From assembly GCA_905236245.1 (NCBI GenBank), contig CAJOPC010000003.1, forward strand, positions 1 through 34,259: 34,259 bases of DNA, read 5' to 3'. The notes under the pieces were generated by a model. It was not told the origin of the DNA. It made no database searches and saw nothing but the letters and a program-made list of their open reading frames with translations. Source of the DNA: an uncultured Alphaproteobacteria bacterium (lineage in GTDB: Bacteria; Pseudomonadota; Alphaproteobacteria; CAAHEQ01; UBA3637). Both the position numbers and the translations under genes were made by a program. Below are positions 1 through 8,821 of the stretch, piece after piece. Within the stretch, counting starts at the first letter, position 1, and every line of letters starts with the position of its first letter.

Positions 1-142
1 TCTTGGTCTATTGGTAACATTTTTTTATAAAAAAAGCAAACATAATTCAAAGTAATTTTTAAATCTCAAAAAAATGGTATCTTTTTCCTGATTTAAGGGT
101 GGTGTGCACGACCATTTTTTTACTAGATTAGTGGGAGACGTC

Positions 143-872
143 ATGGTTAACCCAAAAGAAAAAAGAATTGTTTCTCAACAAAAGTTAGACAATCAAAAGA
201 AAAGACCAAAGGTTGCTCAAGATACAATAGAAGACCAAGCAGGATATTGCGCCTTAGCTCTTCTTTTAGGGCCAGTAGGTATTCATAATTTAAGTATAGG
301 GCGGTGGAAACAAGGCCTAGCACAGATGTTATTGCTTCCTATTTTTTTTGGTGGTTGGTCTTGGTAATCCCGAAGTGCTTTTCGGAGTGTTTATTGTCTA
401 TATTTGGGTAGATCTTAATATTTTTATGGTTCATACAACTGGAAATGGACAGTTGCTGAAAAAGTGTTCCAAGGCACAATGGATATTTGGAATTTGGAAC
501 ATCATTATAACCCTTTCTATACCGTTATATATATCACACTACACATCTGATTTGAATATAAAAACGGATTTTGTATTAGAATACCTAACGGGAACATCTC
601 AGTCGGCATTACGCTTATCTATGCCTTGTGACAAATCAAGATGGGATTATGCCTCTTGTTCTATGCGAAAAAAGGAAGCGAATAAGAAAGTGAATATTGA
701 GGAATTTAAAGATCCACTACCTTGTAATAAACTAAAAGAGGATGTGCTGAACTTATTTAATTCTGTAAAATGCCTTGTTTATCCCAATGGTCATATAGAG
801 TTATCTGATTTGAGGAGCGATTTGAAATGGGCTTTCTCTACCCCTAAGGGAATCTTATATCTTAAATTTTAG
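143..872 (+). pseudogene. TM2-domain membrane protein, reading frame split at a T8 run
   Basis: The first frame (143-367, ATG at 143 behind GGGAG at 133-137) encodes a charged N-terminus and then the start of a TM2 domain: GPVGIHNLSIGRWKQG resembles the G-x-x-G-x-H-x-(F/L)-Y-x-G-R signature. It stops at 365-367. A frame offset by one base (open from about 348 to the stop at 870-872) supplies the missing second half: a hydrophobic helix ending in YIWVDLN, then TGNGQLLKK, which matches the usual end of a TM2 domain. Removing one T from the run at 342-349 joins the two into a protein of about 240 residues. After the TM2 helices come another hydrophobic segment (WIFGIWNIIITLSIPLYI) and a soluble domain of about 110 residues with several cysteines that I do not recognise. 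It could be a recent pseudogene, a slippage-expressed gene or a sequence error. No clear promoter is visible upstream. Confidence 0.7.
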
Positions 873-957
873 CAAAGTTTTAAATTGTTAACTAGAGGAT
901 AGGCTTTTTGTATTGATTCTCGGCTTTATGGCTATTTTTGCAAACAAAAGAAAATGC

Positions 958-986
958 TTGACAAATAGTTAAAAATATGTTAATAT
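958..986 (+). promoter_or_regulatory. Strong sigma70-type promoter of the small RNA
   Basis: TTGACA (958-963), a 17-base spacer and TAATAT (981-986) give a near-consensus promoter. The expected transcription start is about 992-994, exactly where the structured RNA's terminal stem begins. A near copy of the whole promoter (26 of 29 positions by eye) lies at 28547-28575. Confidence 0.8.
969..983 (+). promoter_or_regulatory. Candidate CtrA-binding box (TTAA-N7-TTAA)
   Basis: TTAA at 969-972, seven bases, then TTAA at 980-983 is a perfect match to the alphaproteobacterial CtrA consensus. It lies in the spacer and overlaps the -10 box. By analogy with known CtrA targets, a box there would more often repress than activate. 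The motif is AT-only and short, so chance is possible in this genome. The related promoter at 28547 keeps the first half-site and has TTAG for the second. Confidence 0.4.
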
Positions 987-992
987 CCTTCT

Positions 993-1105
993 CGGAACAG
1001 TGAAAAGGCTTGTTGTGTAATACTCCTCAACCTTGCATACAAGTTTGGATTTCCCCCTTCTTTTTACTGTTCCTCCAAATTTTTCGCCTTTTAAGGCGAT
1101 TTTTT
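993..1105 (+). ncRNA. Putative structured small RNA of unknown family
   Basis: Between a near-consensus promoter and an intrinsic terminator lie about 110 bases with no convincing ORF. GGAACAGT (994-1001) is perfectly complementary to ACTGTTCC (1066-1073). The pairing continues inward (GAAAAGG at 1002-1008 with 1059-1065, including G-U pairs) to a stem of about 15 bp. The enclosed 50 bases contain a smaller hairpin, CTTG (1032-1035) with CAAG (1040-1043), in an otherwise open region. The plan of a long closing stem, a large bubble and an apical hairpin recalls 6S RNA, but the transcript is shorter than known 6S RNAs. It lacks the conserved SRP RNA apical sequence. I do not recognise the family. 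Confidence 0.6.
1084..1105 (+). terminator. Intrinsic terminator of the small RNA
   Basis: TCGCCT (1084-1089) pairs with AGGCGA (1094-1099) around a short loop and is followed by a run of T at 1100-1105. The next promoter starts two bases later, so the small RNA and the pilin-like gene are separate transcription units. Confidence 0.75.
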
Positions 1106-1106
1106 A

Positions 1107-1135
1107 TTGACAGCATAACTAATCTGTGGTAAATT
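1107..1135 (+). promoter_or_regulatory. Sigma70-type promoter of the pilin-like gene
   Basis: TTGACA (1107-1112), a 17-base spacer and TAAATT (1130-1135). Transcription would start at about 1141, giving a very short leader before the AAGGAG ribosome binding site at 1145-1150. Confidence 0.7.
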
Positions 1136-1157
1136 CGAGCCCGAAAGGAGTGGAAAA

Positions 1158-1706
1158 ATGACATCTGTTCATTTTCGGCACCGTCAAAAGGGGCGCACCA
1201 TGATAGAAACGCTGGCAGTTATATGCTTGATCGGTATTTTGTCGGTTGGTGCTTTAAGGCTATTCGGATCCACAATGGCAAAATTATATACTAATACCAT
1301 ATTAAAGGAAGCTCGCATGCGGGCCTTAATGTCGAACAAAGGGGTAAAAGCGACCTATGGAATTTTTGATAGTCAAACTCGCCGCTTAGGATCATCCAAT
1401 ATGACCGCATACGGATATGCAATTACAGGCTCCGTTCAAGAGCTGAATGACATAAACAATGGTGGTAATGGTTATTCTATTGCAGGGCTTCCCGTTGTTT
1501 TTGTTGAAGTTGGGAAAATAGGAAATCTTGGTAAAAAGATCAACAAAAATTTATGCAACAGCTTATTGAAAAATGTGAGCGATGTTCATAATAATGGCAG
1601 TACACATGGAAGCTTATTAGCGGTTTGTGCCGCTACAGGCTGCGGAAATTCTTTACAAAGTTGTGATATGGAATATGAAAGTTTATTCCTTGCGATACAA
1701 AAATGA
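1158..1706 (+). CDS. Type IV pilin-like / pseudopilin protein
   Basis: 182 residues. The N-terminus carries a prepilin-type class III signal: a short basic leader ending in K11-G12, then RTMIETLAVICLIGIL, with the conserved glutamate at +5 (E17) and a hydrophobic helix. Prepilin peptidase would cut after G12. The residue at +1 is arginine, not the usual phenylalanine or another hydrophobic residue. The rest is a small globular domain with cysteines near the C-terminus (CNSLL, AVCAATGCGNSLQSC) that may form disulfides. It has its own promoter and an AAGGAG site 7 bases before ATG 1158. No pilus assembly genes are in the window, so its apparatus (type IV pilus, competence or type II secretion) is not determined. 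Confidence 0.8.
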   Translation: MTSVHFRHRQKGRTMIETLAVICLIGILSVGALRLFGSTMAKLYTNTILKEARMRALMSNKGVKATYGIFDSQTRRLGSSNMTAYGYAITGSVQELNDINNGGNGYSIAGLPVVFVEVGKIGNLGKKINKNLCNSLLKNVSDVHNNGSTHGSLLAVCAATGCGNSLQSCDMEYESLFLAIQK

Positions 1707-1726
1707 TTAGGGTTTATAAAAAAAGC

Positions 1727-1755
1727 TTGTATTTATAATTAATTTGATGTATGAA
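1727..1755 (+). promoter_or_regulatory. Probable promoter of the mreB operon
   Basis: TTGTAT (1727-1732), a 17-base spacer and TATGAA (1750-1755), about 27 bases before the mreB start. This is a moderate match, but it is the only reasonable one in the short gap. Confidence 0.5.
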
Positions 1756-1766
1756 TGAAAGGATAA

Positions 1767-2834
<1,068 letters not shown>

Positions 2835-2855
2835 GTTTAAAACAAAGGAAATCAC

Positions 2856-3707
2856 ATGGAAAACAAAATGTTCCGTCTGAAAAGGCTTCATTCGCAAATC
2901 AGACGGTTGTTTCCCGTTGTTTTTCTTATCTTGGCTCTTATTATGATGGTTTTGTGGAAAACTCAAAATCCGATTATTGCAGATTTACGTTTTAAAACTG
3001 TTCAATTCTTTGCCCCAATCTCTGAAGTACTTTCTGCTCCGGCAAATTGGATCAAAGGTATTAAAGACGAGTTTTCAAATGTTGTCCTGTTGTATCATCG
3101 CAATAGATTATTAGAGGAAGAAAATAAAAATCTAAGAGCATGGCGTGCATTGGCTTTACAATACCAATCAGAGCATAATGAAATTAAAAAAATGCTGCAT
3201 TATGTTCCTTATCCAAAATCAAAGACATTGATGGCCCGATTGATTATGGATACAGGCGGCAAATTTTCTCGATCCTATATAGCTTTGGCAGGACACGAAA
3301 ACGGGCTAAAAAGCGGCGCCGTTGCTTTGACGGACAAGGGGTTGTTTGCACGTATTATCGAGGTTGGACCGCGTGCTTCTCGTCTTATGTTGTTAACGGA
3401 TTATCTATCTCGTGTCCCTGTGACTGTTGGAACAAAAAAAATTCCTGCAATTTTAACAGGCGATAATAGTCGACAACCCAAAATTATTTTTACGGAAGAA
3501 GCCGAAAAAATTCAGGTTGGAGATGTCGTTTTAACTTCTGGTTATATGGGAATTTATCCTTCTGGGCTTAGTGTAGGGGTTGTTGCCTCTGTTCAAGAAG
3601 ATAAGATTTCCGTAGACTTGTTTGAAAGCGGAGAACAATTAACATTTGTCAGATTAGTTGACTTCGGACTTGGGAGTAATTTATTACAAGATGATTGTGG
3701 GGAGTAG
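2856..3707 (+). CDS. mreC: Rod shape-determining protein MreC
   Basis: 283 residues. Bitopic inner-membrane protein of the elongasome. A basic cytoplasmic N-terminus precedes a transmembrane helix (about residues 18-37, LFPVVFLILALIMMVLW). A short coiled coil follows (about 82-105, RLLEEENKNLRAWRALALQY), then the periplasmic beta-barrel region with typical MreC phrases such as VLLTDYLSRVPV and GDVVLTSGYMGIYPSGLSVG. MreC links MreB to PBP2 and RodA in the periplasm. AAAGGA lies just before ATG 2856, and the gene sits 21 bases after mreB. Confidence 0.95.
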   Translation: MENKMFRLKRLHSQIRRLFPVVFLILALIMMVLWKTQNPIIADLRFKTVQFFAPISEVLSAPANWIKGIKDEFSNVVLLYHRNRLLEEENKNLRAWRALALQYQSEHNEIKKMLHYVPYPKSKTLMARLIMDTGGKFSRSYIALAGHENGLKSGAVALTDKGLFARIIEVGPRASRLMLLTDYLSRVPVTVGTKKIPAILTGDNSRQPKIIFTEEAEKIQVGDVVLTSGYMGIYPSGLSVGVVASVQEDKISVDLFESGEQLTFVRLVDFGLGSNLLQDDCGE

Positions 3708-3712
3708 TTACT

Positions 3713-4216
3713 ATGCAATTATCACTTCAATATTTGAGCCTCCGACTGTCACCATTTTTATTTTGTTTAATTTTAATCCTGTGTAGCACAGTGCCTTTAT
3801 TTACATTGCCTGACTATCTATACTCTTTTCAATTTGTCTATATTCCTATTTTTTATTATGCAATTTATCACCCAAAAATATTAAGCAGTTGGGCCGTCTT
3901 TATTTTGTCTCTTCTGGCCGATTTATTAACAACCCAAATCTTTGGAGTTTATACATTTAGTTATATGGCTATTTTTTTTGCCGCAAATTTTTGGCGCAAA
4001 TATTTCATCAATATGACCTTTAAAGTATTGTGGGGGATTTTTGGATTATTAGCCTTGGGCGTTGAATTATTTACTTATTTTTTAATATGGCTTTTTTCAG
4101 ATACAAGCATGACTATGTATCCTATTTTTGTTGAGTTGATTGTATTGATGCTAGTCTATCCGTTATTTATTTCTGTATGTGCGTTTTTAGATCAAAAGGT
4201 GCGAGATAATTCATGA
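3713..4216 (+). CDS. mreD: Rod shape-determining protein MreD
   Basis: 167 residues from ATG 3713, chosen because GGGGAG (3699-3703 region) sits at good spacing. The frame is open further up to a TTG at 3695, but that would overlap mreC. Highly hydrophobic, with about five predicted transmembrane helices and the family-like segment LLADLLTTQIFGVYTFSYM. MreD is a poorly conserved membrane partner of MreC, so identity rests on hydropathy, size and position between mreC and mrdA. Its stop overlaps the mrdA start (ATGA at 4213-4216), implying translational coupling. Confidence 0.88.
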   Translation: MQLSLQYLSLRLSPFLFCLILILCSTVPLFTLPDYLYSFQFVYIPIFYYAIYHPKILSSWAVFILSLLADLLTTQIFGVYTFSYMAIFFAANFWRKYFINMTFKVLWGIFGLLALGVELFTYFLIWLFSDTSMTMYPIFVELIVLMLVYPLFISVCAFLDQKVRDNS

Positions 4217-6048
4217 GTGTATGGAAATACGAAAAAGCACGTATAATTTTTTTAAGGACCTTCGGTATAGTTGGTCTTTTTGGAATTATTAGTCTTATTT
4301 TGATCGGCCGCTTATTTTATTTGCAAATCATGCAAAGAGAACGTTACTTGTTTTTGGCGGAAAAAAATAGAACAGCCGTTCGTTTAACCATGCCGGAACG
4401 CGGTAAAATTTATGATAAAAATGGAATTGTTTTGGCTGATAATAAAAAGGTTTTTCAAGCAGTTTTAATTAAAGAACAAACACCAGATTTTCAAAAAACC
4501 TTAAATAATTTTAAAAAATTAATCCCATTAGATGAGGAAGAAGAAAGTAGAATTATAAAAGAATTTAAAAGGAAACGGGCATTTATGCCGGTTCAGCTTA
4601 AAGATAATTTAACCAAAGAACAGGTGGTTATGTTGCATTTAAATGCGCCTTCGTTGGAAGGTATTCAAATTGAAGAAACGCTTATTCGGCACTATCCACA
4701 AAAAGAACTAACGGCCCATATTGTTGGATATGTCTCTTTATTAAACGAAAAAGACAGCGAAATAGAATCGAATTTAGCAGATTTGGCCGGATATAGAATT
4801 GGTCGTTCCGGAATAGAACAAAGCTTTGAAGAATCATTAAGAGGCGAACCAGGTTTCAGAAAGACAGAAATTAATGCAATGGGACGTACAGTTAGTTTAA
4901 TGCAAGAAGAAAAATCTGTCCCGGGAATAGATTTGCATTTAACAATTGATTCGCGTTTGCAAAAAACAGCTTTAGATGCCATGGGAGATGAGGCAGGAGC
5001 CGTTGTTGTGATAGAAGTAAAAACGGGTGCAATCCGCGTCTTTTTATCAACGCCATCTTTTGATCCTAATTTGTTTTTGGCCCCCATTAGCCAAAAGAAA
5101 TGGGATAGCTTGATGAATAATCAGAAAAAACCTCTTCAAAATAAAGTGCTAACTGGAACTTATTCTCCAGGATCCATCTTTAAGTTAATTGTTGGGTTGG
5201 CAGGGTTGGAAAACAATTTAATTAATCCTTTGGGCCGTGTTTATTGTAATGGTGCTACACGTTTAGGTAATCAGCTTTTCCATTGCTGGAAAAAGGAAGG
5301 GCATGAGTCTTTGACATTACAAGAAGCAATAAGACACTCCTGTGATGTTTATTTTTACGAAACAGGCCAAAAGATTGGCGTTGAAAATATTGTTGAAATG
5401 GCCAAAAAATTTGGATTTGGTTTAACAACCCTAACGGATCTTATTGGCGAAAAAACGGGACTTGTTCCATCTGCCGAATGGAAATTAGCCACGAAAAACG
5501 AAGCGTGGCGAACCGGAGACACATTAAATTTAAGTATTGGTCAGGGATTTTTACTTACAACACCACTGCAATTAGTGAGGGCAATCGGTGCAATTGCTAA
5601 TCATGGTTATTTGCCTGATTTACATGTTGTGGAAGCCCCCAATTCTGATGAAGAGAAAGAGCCTTTAGTCAATGAAGAAAATTTGAATTTAATTCGAGCA
5701 GGGATGTATGATGTTGTTAATCACGAAAAAGGAACCGCATATAGTAGTAGATTTAATTTTGAAGGCAAGCGTATGGCTGGTAAAACAGCAACAACACAGG
5801 TGCGAAGAATTTCCTTAAAAGAGCGTGAAGAAGGATTAAAAAAACAAAAAGACATGGTATGGGAAAGCCGCGATCATGCTTTGTTTGCAGCCTATGCGCC
5901 GACAGGAAAGCCTAAATATGCCATTATCGTCATTGTTGAACATGGAGGAGGCGGATCATCTGCCGCTGCACCAATTGCTTCTAAAATTTTAAAAGAAGCC
6001 TTGAGATTGGATCAAGAAGATGCTAAAATGAAAAAGGGTGGCAATTAA
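4213..6048 (+). CDS. mrdA: Penicillin-binding protein 2 (elongation-specific transpeptidase)
   Basis: 611 residues, close to the E. coli length. One N-terminal transmembrane helix (about 14-36) is followed by the pedestal domain (RGKIYDKNGIVLADN) and the transpeptidase domain. It cross-links new peptidoglycan along the lateral wall together with RodA. Active-site motifs: SxxK is S321-I-F-K324 in YSPGSIFKL; SxN is S376-C-D378 in HSCDVYFYE, as usual for PBP2; the third motif, normally KTG, reads K524-T525-A526 in AGKTATTQ. The glycine-to-alanine change is uncommon and may affect beta-lactam binding. Overlaps mreD by 4 bases and abuts rodA. Confidence 0.96.
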   Translation: MSVWKYEKARIIFLRTFGIVGLFGIISLILIGRLFYLQIMQRERYLFLAEKNRTAVRLTMPERGKIYDKNGIVLADNKKVFQAVLIKEQTPDFQKTLNNFKKLIPLDEEEESRIIKEFKRKRAFMPVQLKDNLTKEQVVMLHLNAPSLEGIQIEETLIRHYPQKELTAHIVGYVSLLNEKDSEIESNLADLAGYRIGRSGIEQSFEESLRGEPGFRKTEINAMGRTVSLMQEEKSVPGIDLHLTIDSRLQKTALDAMGDEAGAVVVIEVKTGAIRVFLSTPSFDPNLFLAPISQKKWDSLMNNQKKPLQNKVLTGTYSPGSIFKLIVGLAGLENNLINPLGRVYCNGATRLGNQLFHCWKKEGHESLTLQEAIRHSCDVYFYETGQKIGVENIVEMAKKFGFGLTTLTDLIGEKTGLVPSAEWKLATKNEAWRTGDTLNLSIGQGFLLTTPLQLVRAIGAIANHGYLPDLHVVEAPNSDEEKEPLVNEENLNLIRAGMYDVVNHEKGTAYSSRFNFEGKRMAGKTATTQVRRISLKEREEGLKKQKDMVWESRDHALFAAYAPTGKPKYAIIVIVEHGGGGSSAAAPIASKILKEALRLDQEDAKMKKGGN

Positions 6049-7212
6049 ATGAGCTTTTTTAAAGACCGCAATTGCTATATGAAGAATTATAACCTCTCTT
6101 TTAAAGAAAAGTGGAGCGGATTTAATTGGTATCTTTTAATTGCTATTTGTTTGGTTATTGGTATCAGTTTAGGTGTTTTATATTCTATTGGTGGCGGTTC
6201 GTGGTCTCCTTGGGCAAGCAAACAAACGGTTAGATTTTTAATCAGTCTTTTTTGTTTATTCGTATTAGCTTTTTTAAATTTAAGATTTTTTATGCGTTAT
6301 GCTTACTGGATTTATGGGATTGCTTTGATCTCATTAATTGCAGTGGAATTATTCGGCCATATTGGAATGGGAGCACAAAGGTGGCTTAATTTAGGTATTA
6401 TGCAAATTCAACCATCCGAATGTATGAAAATAGCTTTGGTTTTGGCCTTGGCGAGATACTTTCACGGGGCAAGTTTAGAAGATGTTCGTTCTATTAAATT
6501 TATGATCCCTCCGGCGTTGATGATGTTAGTTCCTGTATTGCTTATATTAAAGCAACCTGATTTGGGAACAGCAATGATGCTTGTTTTTGCTTCTATGGGT
6601 ATTTTTTTCGTTGTTGGTGTTCAAATTTGGAAGTTTTTATTGTTGTTTTTAATGGCGGCTTGTGCAGCCCCAATTATTTGGACCAATCTGCATGGATATC
6701 AACGGAAAAGGGTCCTGACCTTTTTAAATCCAGAAAGCGATCCTTTGGGAGCAGGTTATCATATTGCTCAATCTAAAATTACACTAGGATCCGGAGGTTT
6801 TTGGGGCAAGGGCTTTATGCAGGGAACTCAGAGTAGATTAAGCTTTATTCCGGAAAAACAAACGGATTTCATTTTTACGGTTCTTGCAGAAGAATTTGGC
6901 TTGTTCGGAGGCATTATATTATATAGTCTATATATGGTTATTATTGCATATGGATTCATTATTGCATTAAAGTGCACTAACTTTTTCGGAAAAATTTTAG
7001 CCATAGGACTCACCATTAACTTTGCTTTATATGTATTTATAAATATGGCTATGGTTATGGGATTGATGCCTGTTGTAGGTGTTCCATTGCCATTAATGAG
7101 CTATGGCGGAACAGCTATGATGACATTATTTATAGGTTTTGGATTAATAGAATGTGTTGCAATCAACAAGGAAATGGTTATTGGCCGCTTAGGATCAATT
7201 GATGACGAATAA
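6049..7212 (+). CDS. rodA: Peptidoglycan polymerase RodA (SEDS family)
   Basis: 387 residues, about ten transmembrane helices. SEDS glycosyltransferase that polymerises lipid II with PBP2 as partner. Signatures: GAQRWLNLG followed by QPSECMKIALVLALARYFH, KQPDLGTAMM with the likely catalytic D171, and GVPLPLMSYGGTAMM near the C-terminus. ATG 6049 directly follows the mrdA stop and has AAGGGTGG about 8 bases upstream. A later in-frame ATG (6079) would shorten a hydrophilic N-terminal extension. The end overlaps the next gene. Confidence 0.96.
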   Translation: MSFFKDRNCYMKNYNLSFKEKWSGFNWYLLIAICLVIGISLGVLYSIGGGSWSPWASKQTVRFLISLFCLFVLAFLNLRFFMRYAYWIYGIALISLIAVELFGHIGMGAQRWLNLGIMQIQPSECMKIALVLALARYFHGASLEDVRSIKFMIPPALMMLVPVLLILKQPDLGTAMMLVFASMGIFFVVGVQIWKFLLLFLMAACAAPIIWTNLHGYQRKRVLTFLNPESDPLGAGYHIAQSKITLGSGGFWGKGFMQGTQSRLSFIPEKQTDFIFTVLAEEFGLFGGIILYSLYMVIIAYGFIIALKCTNFFGKILAIGLTINFALYVFINMAMVMGLMPVVGVPLPLMSYGGTAMMTLFIGFGLIECVAINKEMVIGRLGSIDDE

Positions 7213-8821
7213 TGTAGACACTTTATTAGATCAAGCTTTTAACGCCTTTAATGCCAACAATTTACGTGTGGCAGAAGGCTTTTGTCGAGAGGCGTTGACA
7301 TTGTCTCCTCACCATGGGGATGCATTGTATTTATTAGGACTTATTGCCTATCGTGAAAAAGCTTATTCGGTTGCTGCGGATCTTTTACACCAGACTATGG
7401 AATTATATCCAGATGTTGTAAACTATCAACTGGCATTTGCCGAAGTTTTACGTGCTCAGGGGTATTTAAAAGACGCCTTATCTTTTTACCTCAACTTTTT
7501 ACAAGATCCAAAAGTCAGAACTGAAGCCGCTTTGATCTATTTAGCTTTAGGGCAAAACAAAAAAGCAAAAAATTATTTTCAGGAAGCCTTAGCGCAAAAT
7601 CCGAATATTGCCTCTGCCTATTTGGGCTTAGCCCAATTAAGCCGAAAATATAAAGAAAAAGAAAATTTATTATTACGAGCCTTTTCATGTGAGCCTTCGG
7701 AAAATACAGCATATCAACTAACACGCTTGTATGTTGGTAAAAAGGAATGGAAAAAAGCAATAACAATTCTTAAAAATTATTTAATTGAACCACGAGATTG
7801 GATATTATACGGCGTTATTTTAGAGGCTCAAGGAGAAACAGATAAGGCTTATGAAGCCTTAAAAAAGGCCACAGAGCAAGATAACTATAACTCCAGCGCT
7901 TGGGTTCAAACCGGCTTGCTTTTAGAACACCAACAAAATTGGATTGAAGCAGAACATGCCTATCAAAAAGCATTGATGTTAGACAATACTTTATTACCTG
8001 CTCATGAAGGTATGGCAAATGTTTTAATGGCACAAGGACAGTTTCCTCGCGCTTTGGAGCATACGCGCTGTATGATTCAACAAAATCCAAACCATTTTCC
8101 CAGCCTTTATAAACTAGCTCTTTTATTGGAACAAACAGATGATATGGAGGAAGCCTTAGGATTATATTTTAGATTACTAATCTTAAAACCGAAATCAAAG
8201 GCATTAGAGGATCATATCGCACATGCCATTCAAAAATTGGCTCAGAAAAAAAAGCATTTGGCCAAACGCTTTGCAAAAGGATGGGTAAAGAATTTTCCGC
8301 TTTCACAAAAAGCCAAAGAGACATGGAACCTGGTCAAAATAATTCTTTTGGCTATTGGTATAGGTTTATCCTTTTCGGGAAACGTATTTGCAAACAATTT
8401 TCAAATGGATTTAGCATGGGAGTCACGGCATGCCCAAATGGGAGATCCAATTAGCCAGTTTAATGTCGGTAAATTTTTTGAGGAAGGTCAATTAGTTCCC
8501 AAAAACTTTGAAAAGGCCATTGAATACTATACAAAAGCTGCCAATCAAAACTATACGCCGGCCAAAGCTGCCTTGGGGCGTCTTTTTCAAAAAATGAATG
8601 ATTACAAAAAAGCTCTTCATTATTATTTACAAGCTGCTCACGAGAACTATGTCGCGGCTCAACTGTGGGTTTCTCAACATTATGAAGAAAATGGTGATTT
8701 CAATGCTGCTTATGAATGGTTAAAAAAGGCAATGACCATTTTATTCCCAGATGAAAAAGATGTACATTCTACATCGCCCAAACTGGAAGAACTAAGACAA
8801 AAAATAAGCGAGACAGAATGA
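7202..8821 (+). CDS. Composite TPR / internal signal-anchor / Sel1-repeat protein
   Basis: 539 residues from ATG 7202, overlapping the rodA end. Residues about 1-350 are a run of tetratricopeptide repeats (for example DALYLLGLIAYREKAYSVAA, AYLGLAQLSRKYKEKENLLL, ALEHTRCMIQQNPNHFPSLY). A hydrophobic segment near residues 378-397 (KIILLAIGIGLSFSGNVFA, then NN) has the look of a signal peptide with a VFA/N cleavage site. It is followed by Sel1-like repeats (ISQFNVGKFFEEGQLVPKNF, KAIEYYTKAANQNY). The layout suggests cytoplasmic TPRs, one membrane crossing and a periplasmic Sel1 domain. Its place right after rodA suggests an elongasome or envelope scaffold, but no function is established. The overlapping stop (ATGA) couples it to the dus gene. 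Confidence 0.85.
   Translation: MTNNVDTLLDQAFNAFNANNLRVAEGFCREALTLSPHHGDALYLLGLIAYREKAYSVAADLLHQTMELYPDVVNYQLAFAEVLRAQGYLKDALSFYLNFLQDPKVRTEAALIYLALGQNKKAKNYFQEALAQNPNIASAYLGLAQLSRKYKEKENLLLRAFSCEPSENTAYQLTRLYVGKKEWKKAITILKNYLIEPRDWILYGVILEAQGETDKAYEALKKATEQDNYNSSAWVQTGLLLEHQQNWIEAEHAYQKALMLDNTLLPAHEGMANVLMAQGQFPRALEHTRCMIQQNPNHFPSLYKLALLLEQTDDMEEALGLYFRLLILKPKSKALEDHIAHAIQKLAQKKKHLAKRFAKGWVKNFPLSQKAKETWNLVKIILLAIGIGLSFSGNVFANNFQMDLAWESRHAQMGDPISQFNVGKFFEEGQLVPKNFEKAIEYYTKAANQNYTPAKAALGRLFQKMNDYKKALHYYLQAAHENYVAAQLWVSQHYEENGDFNAAYEWLKKAMTILFPDEKDVHSTSPKLEELRQKISETE

Noticed and set aside
993-1105. Calling the small RNA 6S RNA or SRP RNA
   Set aside because: It is shorter than known 6S RNAs and lacks the conserved SRP apical loop sequence; only the general shape is similar.
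3695-3712. Earlier TTG start for mreD
   Set aside because: It would overlap mreC and ignore the well-placed GGGGAG before ATG 3713.
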